A DNA stretch of 64,000 nucleotides from positions 54,228,171 through 54,292,170 of the forward strand of contig CM054155.1 in the NCBI GenBank assembly GCA_028751875.1, written 5' to 3'. Of the stretch, positions 1-12,088 are shown piece after piece (position 1 is the first letter of the stretch; each line of letters starts with the position of its first letter). Under the pieces are notes generated by a model. The model saw only the letters and a program-made list of their open reading frames with translations. It had not been told where the DNA came from and made no database searches. Source of the stretch: Rapana venosa (lineage: Eukaryota; Mollusca; Gastropoda; Neogastropoda; Muricidae). A program made the translations under genes and the position numbers.

Positions 1-440
1 CAAGGAGGTCTCTCTTCTCCCTCACTGGTATAACTTTTGCTGAGTTTATTTAACAAGGTGATAACATTCTTGTAGAGACAGATGGAGCTTTAAACTTGCC
101 ACATCTGTAAGTGATTTTACCCCTTTTTTCGCTAAGAAAAGTCAACTTTTTCATTGTAACATATACCAGAATAAGATGGAATCCAACAAGAAGTTATATC
201 TGAGCCTTTTAAGGCGAGGAGATGAATTAAATGACAAATATCAATGACTAATTCAGATCTTGCTTTTGTTTCCATAGAGCTGACGGCTTGAATGACTGAT
301 TTTGAATCTACACAAAAAAATATTTGAAAAACAACTTTCGGAAAATCGATTAGGAAATTAAGTGCCATTAATATTGCTACAAGCTCTGCGGTAAAAAATG
401 ATATATTCTTCCCAAGGTGAAATGAATTTTCCGATTTTAA
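1..440 (-). mobile_element. Non-LTR retrotransposon fragment, RNase H domain
   Basis: The minus strand encodes an RNase H-like segment of the sort found at the C-terminus of ORF2 in I/Jockey-group LINEs. Visible landmarks are the TAELVAILMAL helix with the catalytic Glu, the strand ending in FCVDSKS with a catalytic Asp, and WIPSYSGICYNEKVD, which matches the usual W-I-P-S-H-S-G-I motif but has Tyr in place of His. A one-base slip near 131 shifts the frame; downstream the frame reads LAKKG-V-K-S-L-T-D, the expected continuation, and runs off the window edge. The copy is 5'-truncated and dead. The family is judged from motifs only. Confidence 0.7.
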
Positions 441-480
441 GTGTGCATGTGTGCGTGCACATGTGCTCATGTGTGTGTGT

Positions 481-590
481 GTTTATTTATTTTGCTTAAT
501 CTTTTATTTCGAGGATAATGGAATAAGCACCCATGTGCTTTTTTAAATCTAGTTCCCCTGTATATGCAGTTTTGTAAATGTTGTCATCCG

Positions 591-593
<3 letters not shown>
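481..593 (-). mobile_element. SINE 3'-tail fragment (same tail as the SINE at 32.24 kb)
   Basis: Read on the minus strand this is a close match to the 3' end of the SINE at 32238-32580: the stretch around gatgacaacatttacaaaac, then aaaaaagcacatgggtgctt, then attccattatcctcgaaat and a short A/T tail ending in aaataaataa. The upstream body is replaced by the adjoining (GT)n tract. Confidence 0.65.

Positions 594-660
<67 letters not shown>
594..660. repeat. (GT)n microsatellite
   Basis: Essentially pure GT dinucleotide tract of about 33 units lying directly against the SINE tail fragment. Confidence 0.95.
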
Positions 661-665
<5 letters not shown>

Positions 666-2334
666 TTCTGCTTTTTTGTGTTGCTTTGATGTCAAAGTGT
701 AGGCCTATGTGCAATTTGTTCTTTTTTCCACAACACAGAACTGATAATTAGATACACATTTTATCACAACAATTTCTTAACAGGATCAGAAAATGCTTTT
801 TGTATAGTATCAGAAACATCAGTAAAATAAAAACCTGAGCCACTTGTGAGGTATCTTTGCTTGATGACAGTGTAGGATACTGACAAGACATTTGTTTTCT
901 AATGTGTTCTCGGGGCTATAATTATGAGCTGTACTGGAATTGGTTCATGAACAAACCTTCAGCTGTAGCAAGGATACGGCTAAAAGCTGATGAAACAATA
1001 GACAGTGTACGTGCTGTAACGCCTGACCAGCAGGAGTGTTTATAGAGAAGTCAGATAACTGACACTAATGACTGCCCCAGACTATCTCCCCACGCTCTCA
1101 CGCAACAGGTTCAATGTGGCAGCCTCCCAAAAAGGTTAGTCTGCATGCAAACATGTTCAATGTTTTCTCTATGTTAATTGTTCATATAATATAAATGGCT
1201 ACTATTTTAGAGAGAGAGTTAGAAATGTCTGTTTTTTGTGATCGTGTTTCTGCCTTCACCTCTCCTCTTTATCTTCATGTCTGTTAGAACTGCTGTCACA
1301 TCAACTAGTATGAAAGAAAGTACATGGAGTTTGGAGTCAAAAGAAAGCTCGTTTAAAGCTCATTTTAAAGAGTGCTTTGCTTGTCGTTTTTTTGACAATT
1401 CACTGTACAAGAGGGTGTGTGAAAGACACAAGGGTAATTTACTGCTGAACACGGCTACAGCTGCAAGCTCCTAGTGCCGCCTTTCCTTTTGCCCCTTTTA
1501 TTTATATCCATGTACTGCCAGCTGTGGGTCATGAACTTTGGCTGGGGAACTAAATGGAGGCAATGGGAAGCAGTGGCTACATAAAAAGCAAAAAAAAAAC
1601 CCAAACCCAACAATATTAACAACAACAACAAAGACACAATTTGAAATAAAAACAAGTAATCTAACAAACAAAACAAAAAAAGGTTAGAAAATGTTACAGT
1701 TTACCTAATTTACAACTGACAAGTGCCGGTAAAATAGTCAATATTTCTATCAAAGTATTATAATGCTTAGTTACTACAAAAGTACTGTATGCAAATCATT
1801 CTTGTTTTCTTTTTCTTAAATTAGAACCAGTCATTCAGGTAGTTAAATCTACTCCAGCATGTTTTCACATAGCCTTTAGGGAAGTATTAGCATTATGTGC
1901 AAGTGTGTACTACAAGAAAGATCCATGCTTGTTCTCTCCTTCAAAACTGACGATTCATGTTGTGGGCAGCAGCTGAAGATGATGCCGGATAAGTAGGCTT
2001 GTGCTGAATCAGCATGAGTGCAGTGACTCTGTCCATCTACCTGCAGTTAGTTGTCAGGATTTGTGCTGGAGATCTGACAAGTTCTCCCCTGTCATGTTTG
2101 ACTGAGTACGTCTGCCTAGTTGCCGAAATGCCATTTGATTGATGGGTTAAATTGATTCTGGGAGAGCTGAGACAAAAAAGAGAGATTCACCTCTAATCTA
2201 ATCCAACCTAAACGCCGTTACGCCAACAGATAAAGGACAGGTGTAGTTAGTTCAGTACAGACATGTTCATGTTGAACAAGACACATCTGGCAGTGACCAA
2301 TACCAGAACTGAACTCGCTTGTAGGCAGGGCAGG
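661..2334. other. Intergenic or intronic sequence, no gene recognised
   Basis: No similarity to a known coding family was seen in any frame. The short open frames at 1238-1474 (+) and 1455-1676 (-) show no domain, no splice-supported exon structure and no repeat identity. The sequence probably belongs to the intron or flank upstream of the cysteine-rich exon at 2573. Confidence 0.5.
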
Positions 2335-2520
2335 GTTTGCAGTGATCAGACTGCAGGACAGAGGTTGCAGTGATCAGACTGCAGAGGTTGCAGTGATCAG
2401 ACTGCAGGACAGAGGTTGCAGTGATCAGACTGCAGGACAGAGGTTGCAGTGATCAGACTGCAGGACAGAGGTTGCAGTGATCAGACTGCAGGACAGAGGT
2501 TGCAGTGATCAGACTGCAGG
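2335..2520. repeat. 28-bp minisatellite, about 7 units
   Basis: Direct tandem repeats of a 28-bp unit containing ggttgcagtgatcagactgc followed by aggacaga. One internal unit is 22 bp because it lacks the ggaca segment. Each unit contains the TGATCA palindrome. The copies are nearly identical, implying recent expansion. The array ends about 50 bases before the exon at 2573. Confidence 0.93.
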
Positions 2521-2572
2521 CAAGGTGTTCTGTAGGCTACACCAGACAGCTCGCTCCTCCTGTGTGTTGCAG

Positions 2573-2656
2573 AAGTGCAGGTGGGGCAGATGTGTGACGG
2601 GGTGTACCAGAATGAGTGCATGAGCGGCACTGCCTGCGACTTTGACTATGTTTGCA
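2573..2656 (+). CDS. Exon of a cysteine-rich modular protein, type A module (first of five)
   Basis: An 84-base internal exon. It is bounded by an acceptor ending tgtgtgttgcag and a donor a|gtaagtg, and is phase 1 at both ends. The 28 codons include MCDGVYQNEC, then MSGTAC, then DFDYVC, giving four cysteines spaced x7, x5, x5. Exons at 12089 and 27629 have the same length class (84 and 81 bases), phases and cysteine spacing, which is the main evidence that this is real coding sequence. Its last base plus the first two of the 12089 exon make an AGA codon and keep the frame open. Cysteine-rich modules of this size are normally extracellular. I do not recognise the protein. A type B exon might be expected after it, but none was seen before 12089. 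Confidence 0.75.
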
Positions 2657-2677
2657 GTAAGTGTCTATTAAGTAGAA

Positions 2678-2703
2678 TGTGTGTGTGTGTGTGTGTGTGT
2701 GTG

Positions 2704-2742
<39 letters not shown>

Positions 2743-2772
2743 GTGTGTGTGTGTGTGAGATGTGGTGTGGTG

Positions 2773-2816
<44 letters not shown>

Positions 2817-2837
2817 AGAGAGAGAGAGAGGAGAGAT
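2678..2837. repeat. (TG)n then (GA)n microsatellites
   Basis: TG tract with occasional TTG interruptions to about 2757, followed by GA-rich tract to 2837. It starts about 20 bases after the donor of the exon at 2573, so it sits at the very 5' end of the intron. Confidence 0.93.
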
Positions 2838-2999
2838 AGAGAACACTGAACACTGAAAAGTTTTATTGTACTTCGGCCTTAGGCCACTATACAAAACATG
2901 TTTCGGGTAGGGGGTAGGTATAGATCACAGCAGCAAGCATTATATCCATTTGACATTCCCACTTCTGCAAGCATACAGAATCACACTCTTAGTCTTCTA

Positions 3000-4262
3000 G
3001 TCATCATCATCCCCATCATCTTCTTCAGCATCTACATCACCATCGCTATCAGCATCTTCATGTTTCTATAGCGCATCTGCAGCAAGAATATCAGCATAAC
3101 CATCATTACTTTCATCATCTATGTCATCATCACAAACATCTTCCTCCTCGTTATCTACACTATCATCGTCTTCTTTGGCCTGTATAATTATCATTCATCA
3201 CGCTCATCATCTTTAGTATCTACATTATTGTCGTGATCGTTATCTTCATCATCCACACCACCGCTTCCATTGACATTTTCAACTATACATCATTGCCACC
3301 ATCGTCATCTTAAACATCTGTCATCATATATCACCATCACCACCATCATCCTCAAAAATCTGTACCATCGTTACCATCGTCACCTTCAATATCCACATCA
3401 TTGCCACATCATCACCATCATCACTTTCAGCATCTACATTAACACAGCTTCAGCATTTCCATCATCATCGCCACATTCTTTCTGAGCGTCTACATCATGA
3501 TCATCAATATCACTGTTATCATTATCAATATCTGTATCATCGTCACACCACCTTGTAGCATCTCCCTCATCCTTTCTATTATCGGGTTCAGTAACTACAT
3601 CATCATCGCCTTAATAATTTTGAATTCTACATCGCCATTGCCGTCACCATGTACAATATCCACATCATCTTCGTCACAATAATTTTCACCATACGCATCA
3701 CCTCCATCGTCTTTTTCACACGATACATCTCATCAATTAACATCATTTTCATATCTACATTTCACCACCATTACCTTCAACATCCACGTCACTACAGCCA
3801 CCATCATCTTACAGACCACATCACTTTCTTCATCTGCTTCACCCTCTATATTATCATCACCCATCTCATCTTGAACATCCACATCACCACCATCATCATA
3901 CTCAACATCTACATCACCACACCATCATACTCAATACATACATCACCACCACCATCATACTCTACATCTACATCACCACCCACCATCATACTCAACATCC
4001 ACAGCACCCCACATTATACTCAATATATACATCACCACCGCCATCATACTCAAAATTCTACATCGCCACACCATCATCCTCAATATCTACATCACCACCA
4101 TTATCATCCTCAACATCTACATGACCATCGTCCTCAACATCCACATCACCACTACCAGCGTCCTCATGATCTACATCACCACCACCATCGTCTTCAACAT
4201 CCATATCACCAGCACCATCAACACTGCAACCACTACGCCCACTATCATCATCAAGTTACTAC
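3000..4262. repeat. CAT/ATC-rich degenerate tandem repeat, 1.26 kb
   Basis: Low-complexity C/A/T sequence built from decayed catcac, catcat and accatc trinucleotide runs. In the right half (about 3870-4210) a longer period of about 27 bases appears, with ctcaacatctacatcaccac recurring. It is open in several frames only because the period is a multiple of three; the His/Thr/Ile-rich translations have no coding meaning. Confidence 0.88.
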
Positions 4263-4573
4263 TATCAGAATGACTATTTCGACGTACAACAATTGATATG
4301 AAGATGTTTTCATGATAAAGCTTGATTTATTCATACTGAAGGGAAAAAAATCTTCTGCTATCATCGTACATGGTCACAAGACTGTAAACTAAAGACAAGG
4401 ATTATTTGGTGCTCTATTCATAAACCAAAAGTTATTACATTGACATCATATTCTCTGTAATCGTCAAGTTTACACCAACTCATTTATAAACATTCAGCAA
4501 GTTTATTCAAATAACAAGCTCAGATAACAATTTCTTTCGTCTGTTGGCTGAATGGAAGACATACCGGGAAACA

Positions 4574-6454
4574 CTATGCATCTGGTGAGGGTTTGCTACC
4601 TGCAACAACACATGTGGAGGAATTTTTAGCTGAATCACCAAGGAACTTAGCTCTGAGATCAGAATACATGGGACAGTCAAACAAAAAGTGCATTTCGTCT
4701 TCAGTTATTGACTTACAAAAAAGGACAGGTTTTATCTTGTATAGAATCACTATATCGATGTATATTTGCATTTAGAGGCAGAACGTTAAATCTAACTTGA
4801 GAAATGGCCACCCTGAAGCAATAAGTATCAATATCGTGTATATATTTTTCTCTTTCAAAAATCATTTTGAAGGATCTATAATTTTCATATCTATTACGAT
4901 CTCTAACTGTAGAAGTCCATTCTTGAATAGAAATGTCAATAAGTCGCTGTTTAAATTGACCCTAGAACGCTTTGATATCTCCAACACCCTGTTGCAGCCA
5001 AACAAACTGAAAACCCGTCTCGCACAGAATTTCCCTGATTTTAGATACCCAGCATCTTATCCCAATTCTATGTAGTTCAAGAAGCATCTCGTAGGCTTTA
5101 TGGGGTAACCTTTCATTTTCCATCTGAAGGAGTCTGAACCAATACGGTAAGACTGAAACACAAGAATTTACATATAAAGGATACCTTCCCAGATCACCAT
5201 AAACCATCTTATTAGGAGTTCTGACTGGGACACCTAAAAATCTTTTGCATGCTAACATATGGACTTTCTCTAAATGATCTAACTTACTCAACCCCCAGAT
5301 TTCAGACGAATACGTTAAAACAGATTGTATTTTAGCATCAAATATTTTAAAATAGGTGTAAGCAGTCATTTCTTTATATTTCTGGAAGGCTCTATTTAAT
5401 TGAGCAGTTGCCTTTTTGCCCTTAATTACCAAATGTTCAGTGCCTTTCTTCATACTAGCCATCGTTGTGAAATTAAACCCTAAATAACAATGATTATTAA
5501 CGACATCTAGCTTTTTGTCACCAAATACCCATTGCTCCCGTCGTCCTAAATGACCCCCCTTTCTGAAAACCATAATTTTTGTTTTTTCAACATTTACGTT
5601 TAACTTCATGTCCTCGCAACATCTATGTAAAACATTTAGCTGGTTTTGTAATCCATGTGCACTTGTTGATAAGAGAGCCACATCATCAGCAAAAAGCAGT
5701 ACAAATAATTCCATAGACTCTGGCAAAATCTGGATGCCATGTTTACTTTAAACATTCATATGGTCAGATAGCTGATTTATGAATATAGAAAACAATGTGG
5801 GGCTTAACACGCAGCCTTGCCGTACTCCGATAGGACAGTCAAAGAATTCTGTGAACTCGTTCTTTGCACGCACGCATGACAATTGATTTTAAAAACACCA
5901 TAAACCTACCTTTTACACCTTGGTTTTTCATACATTCGAAAAGTTTTTTCATGTCGAACAGAATCAAATGCTTTCCTGAAATCCACAAAAGCAACATAAA
6001 GTTTCCTTCTTTTCTTTTGTGTACATTTCTGAATAACTGCATACAAGTTAAATATCTGGTCGATAGTGGAATAACCTTTACGAAAACCTGCCTGACTTTC
6101 AGAAATCATGTTGTTATTTTCTAACCAGTTATATAATCGTGTGTTCAAAATTGTTGTATAGCATTTCGAAATGATGCTTAACAATGATACACCCCTATAA
6201 TTATCTTTTGGGTATATACCAGATGAAAAAATAACAGTAAACATCTTAACTAGAAACGCTGACACATCTGCACTAACCACCTTTAACATTTCAGCCGTTA
6301 TGCCATCTATTCCACTTGCTTTTCTTAGTTTCAGTTTACGTACTGCTTCTATGACTTCTGTTTCGGATATGTCCTTATTCAAAGTATGTTCAGTGTCTTC
6401 CAATAGATCTGCTGTAATACTACTAATATCATTATGTGTATTGTAATCTGCCAA
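4574..6454 (-). pseudogene. LINE ORF2, reverse transcriptase and C-terminal part
   Basis: Read on the minus strand, this begins with the RT finger region (KASGIDGITAEMLK, then QAGFRKGYSTIDQIFNLYAV and FVDFRKAFDSV at about 6140-5930). It continues after a frame change with VRQGCVLSPTLFSIF and the catalytic FADDVALL near 5690. The thumb and connection include KTKIMVFRKGG and SEIWGL, and the protein ends with a D-E-M-H-F-L-F-D-C-P-M-Y motif near 4700. It would copy element RNA into DNA at the nicked target. At least two frameshifts (about 5906-5726 and about 4960-4770) make it non-functional. The start is not real: upstream sequence was displaced by the nested insertion. Confidence 0.85.
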
Positions 6455-6459
6455 CTAAC

Positions 6460-7334
6460 ACTTGCATTAGTTTTGTAACAAGAAAAGTTACCTTTCAAAT
6501 TTGAAAGCAAAGATAACTTTGAGCAATCTTTGCTGGCTTTTTGTTTACTTGTGATCTTTAGGAGTAAGAGCTGGTGTCATATGTTCATGACTGCCATCAC
6601 CAATAGAAATTAAGTAGTATCTTAAAGGGTGGTTATAGTTCTCAATTCATCTGCCTGAATATGTTTTATATTGTATATTGTGTAAAAGCCAATGCATAAA
6701 GGGCAAGTTAAAACTGTTGCATGTAAATTTACAGAATCTTGCCCTTCAGAGTGTAGGCTCTTGTTTTACCAAAGGTTCAAATCAAGTACTCTGAAGCATT
6801 GTCTTCAAGACTTTTTGTAACTCTGGACAAATTCTGTCATTATTGATTTCTACTTGTTCGAAGATTTAACAAAATAATTACTTTTTTAAGAAGCTGTTTT
6901 ATAATGCCTGAAACATAACACATTTTGAAGTATAACAGGGTTTTTGTCAATTTATTTAAAATACATTGTTACCAGTGACTTGGCGAAGTCAGCTGGGAGC
7001 TTGAAGAGTTACTTGAGCAGTTGAAAATTATGGTTGCTCCACCATCTTTCTGTTCACCTGCAAAGATGCATCCTAGTATAAGGGAGGTGGGGAGGGGGAT
7101 TATAAACATAAAATGTTTTTGTTGTTGTTTTGTTTTGGTGTATAGTTTATTTTAATTTGTTTGTGCGATATCAAACAACACATATTGTGACTAATGCAAG
7201 CTGCTGTGTGAAAGGCAGAAAATCTGTGTTAAGAATCTGTTGTCCACGTTTTGAATGTCATGACATCATCACTGTGTGCACCTTAGCCACAAAGAATGTC
7301 ATAATAAATGTTCAAAAGGTGCCAAAAGTCTTGG
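6460..7334. other. Unassigned sequence inserted inside the LINE
   Basis: About 0.87 kb of AT-rich DNA separating the RT half of the LINE from the SINE at 7335. No open frame shows similarity to a known family (a 79-codon + strand frame at 7130-7369 is featureless). No target-site duplication could be matched between its left edge and the right edge of the SINE, so it may be a separate older insertion or a replaced segment. Confidence 0.45.
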
Positions 7335-7815
7335 TGGATCGGTGGTCTAGAGGTAACGCGCCTGTCTAGAAAGCGAAAAGTCCGGGTCTGAAGTGTGCGG
7401 CGGTTCGTACCCCGTTTCGACCGGAAATTTTCCCCCCATCCATTAGACCATGAGTGGTGGTCTGGGCGCTAGTCTTTCGAATGAGACGATAAACCGAGGT
7501 CCCGTGTGTTACACGTAATTATTTAGCGCACGTAAAAAAACCCACGGCAACAAGAGAGTTGTCCCTGGCAAAATTCTTAGAAAAAAGCCACTCTGATAGG
7601 GAAACAAATACAGCTGCAGCAAAAGAAAAAAAAAAAAAAAAAAAAGGGTGAAAGGGTGGCGCAGCGCTAAGTGGCGACGCGTTCTCCCGCTCTCCCCGGG
7701 GAGAGCAGCCCGAATTTCACGGAGAGAAATCTGCCGTGACTTAAAGTGGTATGAAATAAAATCTGAGCGCTTTGATTTGTTGCTTTACAAGATTCAGCGC
7801 TATATAAATCCCATA

Positions 7816-7892
<77 letters not shown>
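7335..7892 (+). mobile_element. tRNA-derived SINE with CR1/L2-like tail and (ATT)n end, full-length
   Basis: The head has pol III internal promoter boxes: an A-box-like ggtctagaggtaacgcgcc at about 7343 and a B-box-like ggttcgtaccc near 7403. The body includes the conserved block gagacgataaaccgaggtcc (about 7480-7500), an A-rich linker at 7621-7645, a GC-rich inverted repeat around ctctccccggggagag, and a tail with acaagattcagcgctatata ending in about 25 ATT units. Related copies lie at 25290-25794 (-), 41322-41530 (+) and 43240-43478 (+). It was inserted antisense into the LINE at 4560-11426. Confidence 0.9.
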
Positions 7893-7894
<2 letters not shown>

Positions 7895-9319
7895 TCCTTC
7901 GCAACTCTGGAAAAGATCTCTAAAATGAGTAAACCAATTCTCAGTACTAATGTTATTGAATACTCTCTCAGAGATGCCACATCCTATGTTTCTAACTTCA
8001 TGCCAAAACTGTGAAGAATTAGTTATGTTTTTTGCTAAAGATTCAGCTTTTTGCTTTCTGTAGTTCTGCTTCTTGATTTTTAGTAATTTTTTGTACTGTT
8101 TCCTCTTCTCAACATACACAATTCTATCTTCTTCTTTTCTAGTTGCTCTGAAATGATTAAGTTTTGCTCTGCTTTCTTTTTTTAACACTTGACATTCTTT
8201 GTCAAACCACGGAGATTTCGGTATATTGTGCATGCAAATCCTTTTAGTCATACAAGTACTGGCATCTTTCAAACACTTTACAAACATGTCTAAGGCAGTT
8301 TCTACATTATTATTTAGAGCATCTGTGGCCAACAAAAGTCTACTCTGAATCTCTTTACTTCTTAAAGCTTCAAGAAACTTGTCTTCTTTATCTTTGTTCC
8401 ATACAAGTTTGTCAATCGGCTCATTTCTCTTTCCATGCTCTGTAGGTTTCAAAAAGTTGCTTGCAATCTCTACTTCCATACTAACTGGTAAATGATCAGA
8501 CTCTGTCATATTTTCTACATTTAAAGAGAGTACCTTAATAGATGTTAAGAGCTCAAAGGAAGTAATGAAATAGTCTACTGTACTTGAACCAGACGGAGAT
8601 ATAAATGTACAGCTATCATCAAAGCACGTTTCACAAAGACCATTCAATATAACACAGTCAAAGATATTGCACAATTCAAGAAGTTGGTTCTCAAATATAT
8701 TTGTATGCACATCCTGTGATTTTCTTGGCATTTCTGAGTCAACAAATACCTGAAAGTTTTCGAAATCATTGTTATCATTCAAAATACTATAGTTGTAAGT
8801 TGCTGTTCATGCATTAAAATCTCCCATTAATAGAAGATAGAAATCATCATACTCACTCTGGAGGTCCAGTATGCAGTGTTCCAAAATTTCCATGCCAGAA
8901 ATGCCCTGCTTTGTTTTCCAAAAAGGTGAATCATATGGAGGAACATATGAGCACACAACAAAAATATCCTTGCTTGTATTTAACAAATCTTTGTACATCT
9001 TTATAACAATAGTATTTTCATATTCAACATCAACTTTTTCAATAAAAGATGACAATGATTTCTTGATCATGACAATTACTCCTCCTGAATACCTTCCCTG
9101 ACGAGAAAGCTTTCTAGCATTGGAAGTAAACAACAAATAGTCATGAAAAGCAGGAAAGTCAAAATCAGTTCCAATAAACGTTTCTGTTAGACAAATAACA
9201 TCACATTTCAAAAGGAAACTAACAAAGTACGTGTTATCTAATTTTGGTAAAAGACCATGCACATTGTAATTCAGAAATTTAACATGACTTGTATTTACAT
9301 TAGGGTCTGAAAGTGCCAT
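7893..9319 (-). pseudogene. LINE ORF2, endonuclease half and linker
   Basis: The minus-strand frame starts at an ATG at 9319, 5' of KFLNYNVHGLLPKL, the first APE-endonuclease motif. It then shows VICLTETF with the catalytic Glu, RYSGGVIVMI, YVPPYD, LLLMGDFNA and TESDHLPV with the catalytic Asp-His pair, followed by a basic linker rich in Lys. Except for one in-frame TGA just after GDFNA (where Arg CGA would be expected, a likely CpG decay) the frame is open for over 470 codons. The encoded enzyme would nick target DNA to prime reverse transcription. It is cut off at 7893 by the SINE's ATT tail, which in this frame reads as poly-Asn. Confidence 0.88.
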
Positions 9320-9489
9320 GTGCTTGACTGGCTCTTGAGATTTGCTCTTTGTTGCATTAAGGTGATCATTCTTACCTTGCTCTTTATCATAATTTGTGGC
9401 CCGGCCGATTCCCTATTTTCTAGAATCTGCAGCACCTGCATTTACCCCCTTAGCTTTTGCCTTAAACCGTGGATCCAGACCCCTGTCTA

Positions 9490-11410
9490 TGACTCCCTCA
9501 TCATAGCTACCTTCTTAAAAGAATCAGTAATGCTGCTCTGGCTATTAGACCAAGCTGATACATTACGTCTGCCTTGCCTGGACCTAGTACTGCCTGTCTC
9601 AGAGGCAGCACGTCTGGGTCTTACAGCTTGTGCTGTGGGCAAAGACTGAGTGTTATGACTAGCTGCTTGCTTGTTTTGAGTGTTGGAACTCTCTGCGACC
9701 AGCTGTTCCTCAGTGCTTGTGTCATGTGCTGTCTGGAGTTGGCCAGTATTGAAAACCCTTTCTTTTTAGTCACACCGTTATTCTCCATGTTGTCATCTAT
9801 GTCATCGTCAATTGCTTTGTCACAGTCAGTACCTTCTGTCAGCACTGCAGTGTCTACATCTAGATCACCTTTTTGTCTGTCATCGTCCGTCTCATCATGT
9901 ATGTCATTGGGATCCATGTCCAAGTCATCGCTATCTGTTTTGTCAGACCTGTAAAGATTAGTATTTATAACTGCATCACTCATACAGTCTTCACTGTCTT
10001 TAGGTTTGTTGTCAGTGGTCTTCTGCTTTGGTGTTTCTCCTTCATGGCCAGTATGACAGTCTACTCCACCCACATGACCATTCTCCTCATCTATGTTTGG
10101 GTCACCATTTGTACTGGAGTCAGGATCTACTTGAGTGTCCACTTTGTATACTCTGTTTTTCTTATGCCTCCTGCAATCAGCAGCTGGTTTGGTGCCACCG
10201 TGTCTTGAATAACCTGGAGCAGTTCTGTTTAAATTACTGCCAGTTCTCTGTGATGGAACCCTCTCGGCTGACCTGGGCTGTCTTTCATGTCTCACAACTT
10301 CACTGTAAGAATGGGCACCTGGTACAACTGGTGTACCTCTGTCCACTCCCTGCTTTTGCTAAAGTTGCTTTCCACAAGTTCTGTACTGTCTTGCCTTAAA
10401 TCACTGTAGCAGTTCTCCATGCTTACATCTCTGTCCCACTCCTTGAAGTTTTGCTGCTGAGTCTTGTAGCGTGGTCCCAACGTTCTCTGGTGAGGTCTGC
10501 TGTATGCCTGGACCTGGCGACCCTCACGTCCATAGGTTCTGCCTAGATGGGGAACATGGTATTTCTGCAGGTTCTTTTCCTTCTCCCACTGATGCTCCTT
10601 GTCAGAGTACCTGGCACATGCATCTCTCTCCCATCTGTCATGATTTTTGTCCCATTGAGAAGGCCATTCCTCTATCTGGGAGCCAACTTTGTGATGGAAT
10701 TGTTGTCTGTGCTCATAAGACTGATGATAAGGTTGTTTTTTCTCTGACATGCAGTTTGCCTCGATGGATGTAGGCAATCCTACCTTGCCCTCGATGATAA
10801 TCCACAATCTCTCTCTGGTGGGCTGTGAGGTCGGATGCCACCTTGATTCCACTTTCACGAAGATTGTCCCTAAAGTTCCTGTCACCTGTCACCGCCATTT
10901 TGTCTGACCAGCAGCAGAAGTGAACTATTATAGGGCGTGGTTCGTTCCTCCATGTCTGGGGCCTGCCAACGCGGTATGCTCTCGAAATGTCTTCCCTCTG
11001 CCAGCTGGGGTGAGGTCCATGTTCATTCAGGATATCAATTACATATTGAGTAGTTGCCAGGTCAACCTCCCTGTCCAGTTCATCAACATTCAGGAATTTA
11101 ATATTGCATGTCTTCATGCTTTGCTCAGTAGATTCAAGTTTTTTCTCCACTATCTCCAGTCGGTCAAGAATTATCTGTCTGTCTTCTTGTAGTTCCTGTA
11201 TGACTTATTTGTTCAGTATCACACATTCTTTCAGTGCGTGCATCTCCTCAAGGAAGTGTGAGAGCCTGACATCTAGAGTGCTGAACTTTTCATCTATACT
11301 GTTTTTTATACTGTTTGTATGAAGGAAGAGTCCTTGTTGAATTTGCGTAAAGCGCCCGTCAATCATTTGAATGACATTTTCAGCAGGTGGCAAAAATTCT
11401 TGTCGAGACA
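9490..11410 (-). pseudogene. LINE ORF1 protein, L1-like RNA-binding type
   Basis: The minus-strand reading begins with MSRQEFLPPAENVIQMIDGR near 11410. It passes through a heptad-like stretch (about 11390-11210) likely to form a coiled coil. It then shows an RRM/C-terminal-domain signature of L1-type ORF1: DISRAYRVGR, RPIIVHFCCWSDKMAV and SDLTAHQREIVDYHRGQGRI. A long basic and then acidic low-complexity tail follows (Asp-rich at 9960-9790) and ends with a Ser/Arg segment near 9490. Three or four frameshifts split it. Such proteins coat element RNA and act as nucleic-acid chaperones. The distance to the ORF2 start is about 170 bases. The long acidic tail is unusual for the family. Confidence 0.72.
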
Positions 11411-11837
11411 TTCTTCCCTTTTTCACTTCTTCCCTTTTTCACGTGCCTGTGTTCAGTGGTTTGTTTACACACATTAGAGTACACATGCACTACGAAACAG
11501 AAACAAGTTCATGGCTTTGCAATTGGCTCCTTTCCTCTAAAAGCAAATTGCACGTGCACATACACAGATTGACACTGTTCCACTGTCCTGAGCACTGTGA
11601 CAATTTTATATGCAGAAAAAAATCCTTCTTTGTGTGATATTAATTTTATAAATGTTTATATAAGGACACCCACTGACCTTTTCATTTATTTCAAACCATT
11701 TTTAGCTGCACACACCATAAAGGAACACATCTGCAAGGAATCACCACAATTGAAGACCAGTAAATGTCATTTTATTTACAATTTTACAGAGCACAGCCAA
11801 ACACAACCTGCCTTCCTGAGTGCATCTATCGGCCCCG

Positions 11838-11930
11838 CCGAGGAGAGAGAGAGAGAGAGGAGAGAGAGGAGAGAGAGAGAGAGAGAGGAAGAGAGAGAGA
11901 GAGAGAGAGAAGAGAGAAGTGCTTGTTTAT
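11838..11930. repeat. (GA)n microsatellite
   Basis: GA-rich tract with periodic AGG and GAA interruptions, just upstream (5' on the LINE minus strand) of the element at 4560-11426. Confidence 0.93.
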
Positions 11931-12044
11931 TGGCATGTGTGACTAGAATGTATATCCCCTGGAATAAAAGAGCTAGATGCAAAATGTACTTTTTAATCTC
12001 TCACACTTGGAAACAAATATATTATTTGATTGGTTGATTGATGA

Positions 12045-12080
12045 ACTGATTCATTCATTCATTCATTCATTCATTCATTG
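12045..12080. repeat. (ATTC)n tract against a 3' splice site
   Basis: About eight ATTC units ending seven bases before the acceptor tatgcag of the exon at 12089. It may supply the pyrimidines and branch region for that splice site. Confidence 0.85.
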
Positions 12081-12088
12081 ATATGCAG

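Larger units (their letters stand above)
4560..11426 (-). mobile_element. Near-complete two-ORF non-LTR retrotransposon with a nested insertion
   Basis: A minus-strand element running from an ORF1 start near 11410 to the end of ORF2 near 4574. In order it has a coiled-coil plus RRM-like ORF1, an APE-type endonuclease, a linker, a reverse transcriptase with FADD, and a C-terminal segment with a D-E-M-H-F-L-F-D-C-P motif typical of LINE tails. It is interrupted between linker and RT (about 6455-7892) by unrelated sequence and a SINE in opposite orientation. Damage is light: one nonsense codon in the endonuclease half and a few frameshifts in ORF1 and the RT. L1-like ORF1 and an APE endonuclease suggest an L1/Tx1-related or similar clade, but the clade is not fixed. 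It lies in the 9.4-kb first intron of the cysteine-rich gene, antisense to it. Confidence 0.88.

Noticed and set aside
3270..4296. His/Thr/Ile-rich frame of 215 codons as a histidine-rich protein
   Set aside because: It is the CAT/ATC-rich tandem repeat read in one frame; other frames are equally biased.
7648..7980. Poly-Tyr, poly-Asn and poly-Ile frames
   Set aside because: They come from the (ATT)n tail of the SINE. The same occurs at 25288 and 41490.
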